From DATMBF01 sp035559595 (GTDB lineage Bacteria; Bacteroidota; Ignavibacteria; UBA10030), in the NCBI GenBank assembly GCA_035559595.1, contig DATMBF010000020.1:137953-201952 (forward strand): a stretch of DNA of 64,000 nucleotides, given 5' to 3'. The notes under the pieces were generated by a model. That model was not told where the DNA came from. It ran no database searches and saw only the letters and a list, made by a program, of their open reading frames with translations. Positions 36,914-43,704 of this stretch are shown here, in pieces; within the stretch, counting starts at the first letter, position 1; each line of letters opens with the position of its first letter. Position numbers and translations under genes: made by a program.

Positions 36914-37192
36914 TTATACACGCTTTTGAATGTCTGCAAGAGTTGTTGCCTCTTCGAATCGCACTCCTTCAAATTCAGCGAAATACCTTTTCCCGCATTC
37001 AATCGTTTGGCTCACCCTAATCATCGGTTTTTCATTGTCGAGTCTTGATTTGGTCTCAGCGACAAAGTAAAGTCGCTTTTCCTGTTTGCGCATCAGCGGC
37101 CAATCGGGTCCGTATTCTCTCAGTGGTGTTCGGATGATGAATCAAGCCTGTCGCTGGTATTCCTTATTCGATTCGAATTGGAGTTTCATCAT
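36914..37192 (-). pseudogene. Remnant of type III restriction endonuclease Res subunit
   Basis: On the minus strand an ATG pair at 37187-37192 starts MMKLQFESNKEYQRQA, which matches the N-terminus of type III Res helicase-nucleases (M-K-L-x-F-x-S-N-x-x-Y-Q-x-x-A). The next codon is a stop. The same frame then continues as FIIRTPLREYGPDWPLMRK, KRLYFVAETKSRLDN, IECGKRYFAEFEGVRFEE and the gene stop at 36914. These are C-terminal Res elements, with the PDW and ETK residues of its PD-(D/E)XK-like nuclease domain. So about 15 N-terminal and 75 C-terminal residues remain of a protein normally near 900-1000. The whole helicase core is gone and both ends are still in one frame. Family assignment rests on motif memory. 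Confidence 0.72.
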
Positions 37193-37308
37193 TACCGCCA
37201 TTCCTCGGGAGGCTTGAGAATATGCCCGCGTATCTCCGGCGGAAACACACTCTTTGGCAAAATTGTTGCGAACCTATGATCAGGGTCGCATGCGCCTGTT
37301 CTTGTAGC
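37192..37308 (-). pseudogene. C-terminal fragment of the gene upstream of res
   Basis: An open minus-strand stretch of 38 codons ends RFATILPKSVFPPEIRGHIL then KPPEEWR. Its TAA stop overlaps the res ATG by one base (TAATG). That translational coupling suggests it was the gene preceding res in the lost restriction operon. I do not recognise the family. It may be the methyltransferase or an accessory protein between mod and res. Upstream the frame is closed by a TAG at 37309-37311, with no start codon at a sensible place. Confidence 0.45.
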
Positions 37309-37430
37309 CTATAGGATTTCCGCATCGGCGGGAATGCCACAAGCATCCGCTTCTTTGGGAACAGTTTCCTCACCGCCGCGACAGACGCGGCAAGTTGCCG
37401 TCTGCAGAAATCGACGTGCGCGGCACCAAG

Positions 37431-37466
37431 AAAAAAATCCCGACTGGCAAAGTGCCAATCGGGATT
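37431..37466 (-). terminator. Terminator of the ferredoxin gene
   Basis: A 14-base-pair stem (37436-37449 with 37453-37466, one G-T pair) with a three-base loop is followed on the minus strand by seven T residues. It starts 26 bases after the ferredoxin stop codon and is one of the strongest terminators in the window. Confidence 0.9.
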
Positions 37467-37491
37467 TCATAACACACTGCCCTTTCGAGCC

Positions 37492-37848
37492 TTACTTCTG
37501 GTATCCCCACTTCTTGTAATTCGCTTCGATCTGTTCGGGAGTCGGATGAGAGAGGATCGGCTCCGGCGTTGTGGTAAAGTCTTCTTTCGGATGATCCTGG
37601 AAGACCTTTGCGTTCAACTCGATATCCTCTTTGAAGATCTCTGGTGTGGCCGCATCTTCAAAGATAGCGCCCCACGGGCACTCGGGCTCGCACGCTGCAC
37701 AATTGATGCATTCTTCAGGATGGATGAACAACTGTTTCCGATAGTTCGGGTCTTCCACGGTTAATCCGTAAATGCAGTCAACCGGACACACTTTCACGCA
37801 GGCGGTGTCCTGACAGTCTGCACAGAGTCTCGTTATAACCCATGGCAT
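37492..37848 (-). CDS. FdxA-like ferredoxin with two iron-sulfur clusters
   Basis: The 118-residue protein has ITRLCADCQDTACVKVCPVDC and CINCAACEPECPWGAI. The spacing resembles FdxA-type ferredoxins (one 3Fe-4S or 4Fe-4S plus one 4Fe-4S). The first motif has an extra cysteine, so the cluster type is open. A 45-residue C-terminal tail follows. It is a soluble electron carrier. It is encoded upstream of the nuo operon in the same direction, separated by restriction-gene remnants. It could be the donor to the NuoEFG-less complex I, which is inference from context. Confidence 0.9.
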   Translation of the reverse strand: MPWVITRLCADCQDTACVKVCPVDCIYGLTVEDPNYRKQLFIHPEECINCAACEPECPWGAIFEDAATPEIFKEDIELNAKVFQDHPKEDFTTTPEPILSHPTPEQIEANYKKWGYQK

Positions 37849-37880
37849 AGGGGGGTTCTCCTACAATGCAAGGTGAATGA

Positions 37881-38435
37881 TTAAGCGCCTTCGCGCTGTT
37901 CTGTTTTTCGAATGGGCTCCGGAGGTAAGTTCAGGACATCCTCGGGAAAGTTGTCCAGAATGAACGCGACGATGTCCTTCACGGAAACTACTGCAATCGG
38001 CTTATTGTTCTCATCCACAATCGGCACGTGGCGGTACCCGCCGACATGCATCGCGTTGAGTACAAAAGCGATACTGTCTTCAGGTTGGAACGCCTCCGGG
38101 TGAGGTGTCATCACATCCTTTACCATTACCTTCCCTGCGTCAATCTTCCCCACCACTTTCTTCAGCACATCCCGTTCCGTGAAGATGCCGACCAACTTCT
38201 CCTGCTCTGAGACCACCACACAACCCAGTCCCTTCTCGTTCATCATCGCTATGGCTTCCGCCACCGTTTGGGAGGGACTCACCTGCAGCGGTTTTCGCAC
38301 ACGGAGATGCTTGATCGGCCTCTTGAAGGTTGACGAATCGAACACCTTCGTCGAGCGCACATCCTCTTCATACATCTGGCTCAATTCGTCATCGACTTCG
38401 TCGTACATGGCGCGCTCCGAGTCGTCCTCATTCAC
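37881..38435 (-). CDS. CBS-domain protein
   Basis: The 184-residue protein carries a pair of CBS domains (about residues 45-160: VSPSQTVAEAIAMMNEKGLGCVVV, LVGIFTERDVLKKVV, VKDVMTPHPEAFQPEDSI, YRHVPIVDENNKPIAVVSVKDIV). The domains follow an acidic N-terminal region of 40 residues. No catalytic domain is attached. CBS pairs bind adenine nucleotides and sense energy state, but the partner here is unknown. It is 32 bases upstream of the ferredoxin gene, and the two probably share the promoter at 38450. Confidence 0.88.
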   Translation of the reverse strand: MNEDDSERAMYDEVDDELSQMYEEDVRSTKVFDSSTFKRPIKHLRVRKPLQVSPSQTVAEAIAMMNEKGLGCVVVSEQEKLVGIFTERDVLKKVVGKIDAGKVMVKDVMTPHPEAFQPEDSIAFVLNAMHVGGYRHVPIVDENNKPIAVVSVKDIVAFILDNFPEDVLNLPPEPIRKTEQREGA

Positions 38436-38449
38436 AAAAAGACCCCCGT

Positions 38450-38478
38450 ATTATAGAGAACGACAACTGAAATTTCAA
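38450..38478 (-). promoter_or_regulatory. Promoter of the CBS protein-ferredoxin pair
   Basis: On the minus strand TTGAAA (38473-38478) and a perfect TATAAT (38450-38455) are exactly 17 bases apart. The -10 box lies only 14 bases upstream of the annotated start, so either the leader is very short or translation begins slightly downstream. Confidence 0.75.
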
Positions 38479-38542
38479 GTGTTTTCAAAACATTTTTTCC
38501 CATTTTCGGGCCATGTACCTCTGTGATTTTCACCATGAGGTC

Positions 38543-38571
38543 TTGCAATTGAGTGTGTCTAGCGATAGATT
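38543..38571 (+). promoter_or_regulatory. Promoter of the gene at 38604
   Basis: TTGCAA (38543-38548) and TAGATT (38566-38571) are 17 bases apart, ending 32 bases before the start codon. It diverges from the CBS-protein promoter. Confidence 0.55.
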
Positions 38572-38603
38572 ACTGAGGAAGTTCAACGCACAGAGGAACA
38601 CCA

Positions 38604-39326
38604 ATGGAACGGCTTTCTCTCACGACGTTCTTGACTGCGGGACAAGACCACGAAGCGAGCCAGTACATTGTGCTCAAGGGCCTGCGCGAATTCCAATCCG
38701 AGTTCTCTCACAATCGCCTCTACCCTGCCCTCGCTGAGTTGATTGAGCTCCATTCTACTCTCGAGCTTGTGCTCGCAGAGCGTGAAGAGTACCGCGCGAA
38801 GCTTCCACGACAGATCAAATCGATTGACCTGAAGAACAAAAGGATAATTTTTGAACAACCAGCTCAAGAGGGGGCAGATTTCGAGCAGGTGATGGAGCTG
38901 ATTCAATGGGCTCTTCCGCGAATCAGGCAAATCATTGACGAAGGAACGCGGATTTACGATTTCGTGGATGAGAATATTCGCGTGGAGGAGGTAGGGATAT
39001 TGCCGATCTACAAAGAGGAAGGATACTACTTTGTCCCCGAGCATCGGGCTTCACAACTGCACCTCCTTCGATACGAGATTTCTCTCTTTACCTCCGAGGA
39101 CGGGAAGTACCGCAGCCTTCGAACCCGCGTGCTCGATTCCCTCCGGCAGGAGCACATTCACCGTTCACCTGAGGCAATAAAGCTCGATTTGATCCGCCAG
39201 TATCAGGATATGCCAAATCCCGCGACATTCGTCTGCGAGACCGATCTCGAGTTTCCCTTCTCGGAAACCATCCTCCCCATCGCCAAGCGGAAGCTCATGG
39301 CTCGATTGTCCCACGAATCAGCCTGA
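38604..39326 (+). CDS. Conserved-looking protein of unknown function
   Basis: I do not recognise this 240-residue protein. It is soluble, with no signal or membrane segment. It is charged and mostly helical in the first half (LRQIKSIDLKNKRIIFEQPA, LIQWALPRIRQIIDEGTRIYDFVDENI). The second half contains a predicted strand pair around GYYFVPEHRASQLHLLRYEISLF, then RSLRTRVLDSLRQE. It has codon use like its neighbours and its own promoter, so it is very likely a real gene. It ends overlapping the cobalamin adenosyltransferase tail by nine bases, convergently. Confidence 0.7.
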   Translation: MERLSLTTFLTAGQDHEASQYIVLKGLREFQSEFSHNRLYPALAELIELHSTLELVLAEREEYRAKLPRQIKSIDLKNKRIIFEQPAQEGADFEQVMELIQWALPRIRQIIDEGTRIYDFVDENIRVEEVGILPIYKEEGYYFVPEHRASQLHLLRYEISLFTSEDGKYRSLRTRVLDSLRQEHIHRSPEAIKLDLIRQYQDMPNPATFVCETDLEFPFSETILPIAKRKLMARLSHESA

Positions 39327-39881
39327 CGGTTTACCGGTCGGCGGCGTCCACGCATCTTCGGTAACCTCTGCCGCTCGATTCACCGTTCTTGCCAGCACGA
39401 AGAGAAGATCGGAAAGCCGATTCAGATAAATCCTCGCTGAATCATTCACTTCTTCCTTTTTAGAGAGTCGAACGACCGCCCGCTCCGCTCGCCGACACAC
39501 TGCGCGCGCGATATGGAGCTGGGCCCCTGCAGGGATCCCACCCGGAAGAATAAACGTCGAAAGCTTCGGGAGCCGCTCATCGAGCCTGTCGATCGTTTGT
39601 TCCAGAAAGGCAATGTGCGAACTGGAAACTCGGACAACCCCCTTTTTCGTTAGTGCCGCAGGAGAGGCAAGGTCGGCTCCCAAGATAAAGAGATCGGATT
39701 GAATTCGTGAGAGGGCTGAATTCACGTCGGCATCCAGCCGGTTCGATCGGACGAGTCCGATCCATGAATTCAGCTCGTCGACGTGGCCGTAGGCCTCAAT
39801 ACGAAGGTCATCTTTAGGCACGCGCTTGCCGCCGAAAAGAGAGGTTTCGCCTCCATCTCCGGTTTTCGTGTAGATTTTCAT
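39318..39881 (-). CDS. PduO-type ATP:cob(I)alamin adenosyltransferase
   Basis: The enzyme makes adenosylcobalamin (coenzyme B12) from cob(I)alamin and ATP. The start is the ATG giving MKIYTKTGDGGETSLFGGKRV, the invariant ATP-binding N-terminus, for 187 residues. Other motifs are YGHVDELNSWIGL, LPGGIPAGAQLHIARAVCRRAERA with the catalytic arginine, and LNRLSDLLFVLAR. It follows the CNB-DUF1003 gene by seven bases. B12-dependent enzymes are not in this window, so the user of the cofactor is unknown. The frame extends 18 codons further upstream without conservation. Confidence 0.94.
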   Translation of the reverse strand: MKIYTKTGDGGETSLFGGKRVPKDDLRIEAYGHVDELNSWIGLVRSNRLDADVNSALSRIQSDLFILGADLASPAALTKKGVVRVSSSHIAFLEQTIDRLDERLPKLSTFILPGGIPAGAQLHIARAVCRRAERAVVRLSKKEEVNDSARIYLNRLSDLLFVLARTVNRAAEVTEDAWTPPTGKPSG

Positions 39882-39888
39882 CGGGGGA

Positions 39889-40797
39889 TTACTTGGAGAC
39901 GCCAACGCGCTCGGAAAGAGCCCTCTCCAGGGCATTGAGGCGCATCTGGAGATCGGTCAGTGTGGCGGGAATCGTTGAATGCAAATCGTGCAGCTCCTGT
40001 GCGCGCATCTCGTCAAGCTTCACATGAAGCTGCTGGATCATGAGCTCTGATTTGAGATTCACCTGATAATCGAGCTCGGCCTTCAGTCGGTCTTTTTTCT
40101 GGGCGCGGTTCTGACTCATCATAATCACGGGCGCCTGGATAGCTGCAAGACAGGAAAGCATAAGATTCAGAAAGATAAAGGGATATTCGTCAAACGGATG
40201 GAACCAAAGCTGAATGGAGTTGACAGCCATCCAACCGAAAAGAAACACACCAAATGCGATAATGAATTTCCAGCTGCCGCCGAACTCCGCAATTTTATCT
40301 GCAAGACGATCGCCAAAACTCAGATGCTCTTCGATCTCTTCGTTAACGTTTTTTGAGGCGAGGGAGGTGACAAGCTCGTTCGTCGCGCGGAGTCGTTTGC
40401 CGATTTCGCTTACCATCGAAATGGCGACGGCCGGACGCGCCATCAGGAAGGAGATCAATTCTTCCCTTTTCATTTCGAGCAGACGACAGTCTTCAATAGC
40501 CGTTGCTGTTGCCGTTCGAGGCAGACCATCAATGATGGACAGCTCTCCGAAAAATTCCCCTTCATGAAGAACCGACACCGCCATCTGCTTTTGCGGGGCA
40601 TCAACGGGAACGGAAATCTCGATTGACCCCTCTTCTATGACAAACATCGAATCGCCTGCATCACCTTTTTTGAAAAGGACCTGTCCCTTTCGCAGCGTAC
40701 GGCGATGCCATAAACCGGTCAACACTCGGTGGTCTTCCGGCGAGAGCTGCTCAAAGATAGGAATCTTGGCTATGAATTCTTCGGAGACCATAATCAA
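39889..40797 (-). CDS. Cyclic-nucleotide-binding domain fused to DUF1003 membrane domain
   Basis: The 302-residue protein has a CRP-like cNMP-binding domain (residues 10-125: LFKKGDAGDSMFVIEEGSIEI, GEFFGELSIIDGLPRTATATA). A DUF1003 domain with two membrane helices follows (FGGSWKFIIAFGVFLFGWMAVN, PFIFLNLMLSCLAAIQAPVIMMSQNRAQ). A coiled-coil region of about 70 residues ends the protein. No DNA-binding domain is present, so it is not a CRP regulator. It is likely a membrane sensor of a nucleotide ligand, with the output unknown. Confidence 0.88.
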   Translation of the reverse strand: MIMVSEEFIAKIPIFEQLSPEDHRVLTGLWHRRTLRKGQVLFKKGDAGDSMFVIEEGSIEISVPVDAPQKQMAVSVLHEGEFFGELSIIDGLPRTATATAIEDCRLLEMKREELISFLMARPAVAISMVSEIGKRLRATNELVTSLASKNVNEEIEEHLSFGDRLADKIAEFGGSWKFIIAFGVFLFGWMAVNSIQLWFHPFDEYPFIFLNLMLSCLAAIQAPVIMMSQNRAQKKDRLKAELDYQVNLKSELMIQQLHVKLDEMRAQELHDLHSTIPATLTDLQMRLNALERALSERVGVSK

Positions 40798-40835
40798 TTG
40801 ATGGGAATCAAGTTACAAAAGTGGGGTGAAATAAG

Positions 40836-40861
40836 AAAGTCCTGCCGGATGACAGGACTTT
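40836..40861 (-). terminator. Terminator after the M20 dipeptidase gene
   Basis: A nine-base-pair stem (40836-40844 with 40853-40861) with an eight-base loop is followed on the minus strand by CTTATTTC. It lies 38 bases after the stop codon. Confidence 0.7.
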
Positions 40862-40898
40862 CACGATGGCGCACGTATTGTTTCAGATCGGAATCGGG

Positions 40899-42287
40899 CT
40901 ACTTTTTCTTGCCATTCCTCCAATAATTGGGCAATTCGTTATAGAAATGGACAGATGTGCGAATTCCCCCGAAAAAGTTATCCAGGTTCAGATGCTCGTC
41001 TGGAGCGTGGGCGTTCTCGTCCGGAAGACCGAATCCGAGCAGCACAGTGTCGAGACCGAGGATTTGTTTGAACTGGACAACGATCGGGATCGATCCACCC
41101 TCGCGCTGGTAGAGTGGCTTCTTGCCGAATCCTTTTTCGAGTGCCGCAACAGCCGCCCGCACCCCGGGGCTATCAATCGGTGTAATCGCCGGCTCGCCGC
41201 CATGCAGTGCGCGAATTTTTACTTGAACCGTTTTCGGGGCAATGTTCATGATGTGTTTCTCAAAAAGCTTCGCAGCCTTATCCGATTTCTGATCCGGTAC
41301 GAGGCGCATCGAAATTTTCGCGAACGCTTTCGCGGGAAGAACGGTCTTCGCTCCTTCGCCGGTGTATCCACCCCAAATCCCGTTGCATTCCAAGGTCGGT
41401 CGAGCCCACAATCGTTCCAGTGTTGTAAATCCCTTTTCCCCATACAACTGGGCAACGCCGAGATCCTTCGCGTACTTCTTGTCATTCCACGGCAGCTTTC
41501 TAAATGCAGCGCGCTCTGCCTTCGTTAGCGGACGAACGTCTTTGTAGAAATCTTTGATCGTCACTTTTCCGTTCTTGTCATGCAGTGCTGCGATCATTTC
41601 GCTGAGAGCCTGGATGGGGTTGTGGACGGAACCTCCGAAGGAGCCTGAGTGAAGATCGCGATTCGGTCCGGTCACCTCCACCTCCATGTAAGCAAGTCCC
41701 CGGAGTCCGTAACAGACAGATGGAACACCTTTAGCAAACATCGAGGAATCGGAGATAAGAACGAGATCGGCTTTGAGCAGGTCCTTATGAGACTTCACGA
41801 AATCTTCCAGATGGGCACTTCCAACCTCCTCCTCCCCTTCAATGAGCATTTTGATATTGATTGGAAGCTTTCCATTCTGCTTCATGTACGCTTCGATGGC
41901 TTTGAAATGAATATAGACCTGGCCTTTATCGTCGGCTGAGCCCCGGGCGTAGAGGTTGCCATCGCGGATAGTCGCCTCAAACGGAGGGGAGGTCCAGAGA
42001 TTGAGCGGATCCACAGGCTGAACGTCGTAGTGACCGTAGAAGAGGACGGTAGGTTTGCCGGGAGCACCAAGCCATTCGCTGTAGACAATCGGATGGCCGG
42101 GCGTTTCCATGATCTGGACATTCTGCATACCAATGGTGCGCATCTGATCTGCCACCCACTCTGCACAGCGGCTCATGTCATTCTTATGATTCTGCTGAGA
42201 GCTGACGCTGGGGATGGCAAGGAAATCTTTTAGCTCTGTGAGATAACGATCTTTATTGGAATCAATAAAAGAGAGAATGTTCTGCAT
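40899..42287 (-). CDS. M20-family dipeptidase
   Basis: The 462-residue cytoplasmic metallopeptidase has the zinc ligands in VLFYGHYDVQPVDP, ARGSADDKGQVYIH, and MLIEGEEEVGSAHL (catalytic glutamate). The dimerisation domain lies around 205-320, and the last ligand is in GLPDENAHAPDEHLNLDNFF. It resembles the CNDP-like branch that cleaves dipeptides, with long loops such as LERLWARPTLECNGIWGGYTGEG. It stands alone with its own promoter and terminator. Confidence 0.92.
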   Translation of the reverse strand: MQNILSFIDSNKDRYLTELKDFLAIPSVSSQQNHKNDMSRCAEWVADQMRTIGMQNVQIMETPGHPIVYSEWLGAPGKPTVLFYGHYDVQPVDPLNLWTSPPFEATIRDGNLYARGSADDKGQVYIHFKAIEAYMKQNGKLPINIKMLIEGEEEVGSAHLEDFVKSHKDLLKADLVLISDSSMFAKGVPSVCYGLRGLAYMEVEVTGPNRDLHSGSFGGSVHNPIQALSEMIAALHDKNGKVTIKDFYKDVRPLTKAERAAFRKLPWNDKKYAKDLGVAQLYGEKGFTTLERLWARPTLECNGIWGGYTGEGAKTVLPAKAFAKISMRLVPDQKSDKAAKLFEKHIMNIAPKTVQVKIRALHGGEPAITPIDSPGVRAAVAALEKGFGKKPLYQREGGSIPIVVQFKQILGLDTVLLGFGLPDENAHAPDEHLNLDNFFGGIRTSVHFYNELPNYWRNGKKK

Positions 42288-42344
42288 ATCAGTTTGAGCC
42301 TTTCGAGTGTGCGATGTGAGAGGAAAGACTTGAGGGACAGGAAA

Positions 42345-42373
42345 AATATAGTTAGAGGATGCGGGAAAGGCAA
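42345..42373 (-). promoter_or_regulatory. Promoter of the M20 dipeptidase gene
   Basis: On the minus strand TTGCCT (42368-42373) and TATATT (42345-42350) are 17 bases apart, about 58 bases before the start codon. Confidence 0.65.
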
Positions 42374-42504
42374 GGACGATGGAAAACTATGGAAATACCG
42401 GAGCCGAAGGACGACGTTCCTACTCGATGGGTTGACCAAGGAAGACAGGACTCGCACCACTGTGTAACCCCGGGGGTGTCTCTGCGTATAAGAACGCGGC
42501 AAGT

Positions 42505-42711
42505 ATGAGTAAATTTCTCCTCTGGCTAATCCTCCTCGTCATGTGCTGGCCCCTGGCTCTGCTCGGGCTGGTTGTTTATCCACTCGTCTGGCTTCTCCTC
42601 CTGCCGTTCCGCATCGTCGGAATCGCCGTAGAAGGTGTTCTTCAACTGCTTAAAGCACTGATTCTTCTTCCCTCTCGTATTTTGAACTCCTTCCCTCGGC
42701 GCGTCGTCTGA
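42505..42711 (+). CDS. Small hydrophobic membrane protein
   Basis: The 68-residue product is almost entirely hydrophobic (LLWLILLVMCWPLALLGLVV, then LVWLLLLPFRIVGIAVEGVL) and ends in a basic tail RILNSFPRRVV, consistent with two membrane helices and a cytoplasmic C-terminus. No family is recognised and no clear ribosome binding site is visible. It stands alone between the dipeptidase and the haem genes. It is plausible but not certain. Confidence 0.5.
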   Translation: MSKFLLWLILLVMCWPLALLGLVVYPLVWLLLLPFRIVGIAVEGVLQLLKALILLPSRILNSFPRRVV

Positions 42712-42933
42712 TTCAGTCGGACCGCTCGCAGACCAAGCTTTTTCATTTCCAAGAAATCCTTTCGGCTCTTTCCTGATCTCTTCTTAGAATCAGGAATCAA
42801 TCCCACAATACCTCCAACATTGCGAATGGCACAACATTTGCCTAAATTTTGAGCGGTTTTTGAATTTATCGCGGAGTTACCGAGCATTCTCATCGATCTT
42901 CTCAATACCGCTCTCCCCTTCCTCTACCTCGCC

Positions 42934-43704
42934 GTGGTCTGGATGTATGGGAAGGCTTTTTTCTCGGACGTCGAGCTTGCCAAGAGGCTCAAGACACCCT
43001 TGCTCAGTGGCGTTGTCGTTCTGCATGCAATCTACCTCGTTCTGAGGACAATCGAGTTCAACCATCCTCCGATCACCACCATCTTTGAAATCCTCACACT
43101 TCTTGCTTTTTCGATCGCTCTCGTTTATCTCGGAATCGAATTGCGCTCCAAGGCAAAAGAGACCGGTTATTTCATCCTCAACATCGCCTTCTTCTTTCAG
43201 ATCGGCTCGACAATTTTCATTCAGGATTTAACCGAAGTTCCTGATGTCCTGCGAAGCAATTTGTTGGGGCTGCATGTCTCGAGCGCTCTCTTCGGATACG
43301 CTGCCATCACGATTTCAGCCGTCTACGGGTTCCTGTATCTCATGCTATATCACGAGATCAAAATGAATCAATTTGGCGTCATCTACAAGAAGCTCCCGAG
43401 TCTCGAAACGCTCGAGCGAATGAGCTATTCGGCGTTCAAAATTGCTTTTGTTTTCCTTGGACTTTCCATGCTCGTCGGATTCATCTGGCTACCGCAGGCC
43501 AACGTGGAGTTCTCGTACACGGATCCGAAGCTTGTCGGCACGCTGGCTGTCTGGGCGCTGTACGGCCTGGGGATTATCGCGAAACACTCCGGAGGCTGGC
43601 AAGGGCGGCGGGTGATGATCCTTGCCATCTGCGGCTTCGTGTTTTCGATCTTCTCCCTCACGGTCGTCAACGTGTTCTTCAGCAGTTTTCACGGATTCTA
43701 TTGA
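42934..43704 (+). CDS. CcsA/HemX-like membrane protein
   Basis: The 256-residue protein has about eight membrane helices and resembles the cytochrome c assembly domain (CcsA/CcmC, HemX branch): NHPPITTIFEILTLLAF, LLGLHVSSALFGYAAITISAVYGFLYLMLYHEI, LERMSYSAFKIAFVFLGLSMLVGFIW, and LGIIAKHSGGWQGRRVMIL. It precedes hemA and overlaps it, a position typical of HemX, which modulates glutamyl-tRNA reductase. It lacks the full WWD motif. The first standard start is GTG at 42934, but the frame upstream (SILIDLLNTALPFLYLAV) reads as the missing first helix. An ATT at 42886 lies nine bases after a GGAG. Confidence 0.78.
   Translation: MVWMYGKAFFSDVELAKRLKTPLLSGVVVLHAIYLVLRTIEFNHPPITTIFEILTLLAFSIALVYLGIELRSKAKETGYFILNIAFFFQIGSTIFIQDLTEVPDVLRSNLLGLHVSSALFGYAAITISAVYGFLYLMLYHEIKMNQFGVIYKKLPSLETLERMSYSAFKIAFVFLGLSMLVGFIWLPQANVEFSYTDPKLVGTLAVWALYGLGIIAKHSGGWQGRRVMILAICGFVFSIFSLTVVNVFFSSFHGFY

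Noticed and set aside
37383..37405. Imperfect palindrome near the ferredoxin terminator as a second terminator
   Set aside because: The stem has a bulge, there is no T-run after it on either strand, and a better terminator lies 30 bases away.
42642..42905. A minus-strand frame of 87 codons filling the gap before the haem genes
   Set aside because: The middle part (DSKKRSGKSRKDFLEMKK) looks briefly protein-like, but there is no binding site, the frame overlaps two plus-strand genes, and I could not relate it to a family.
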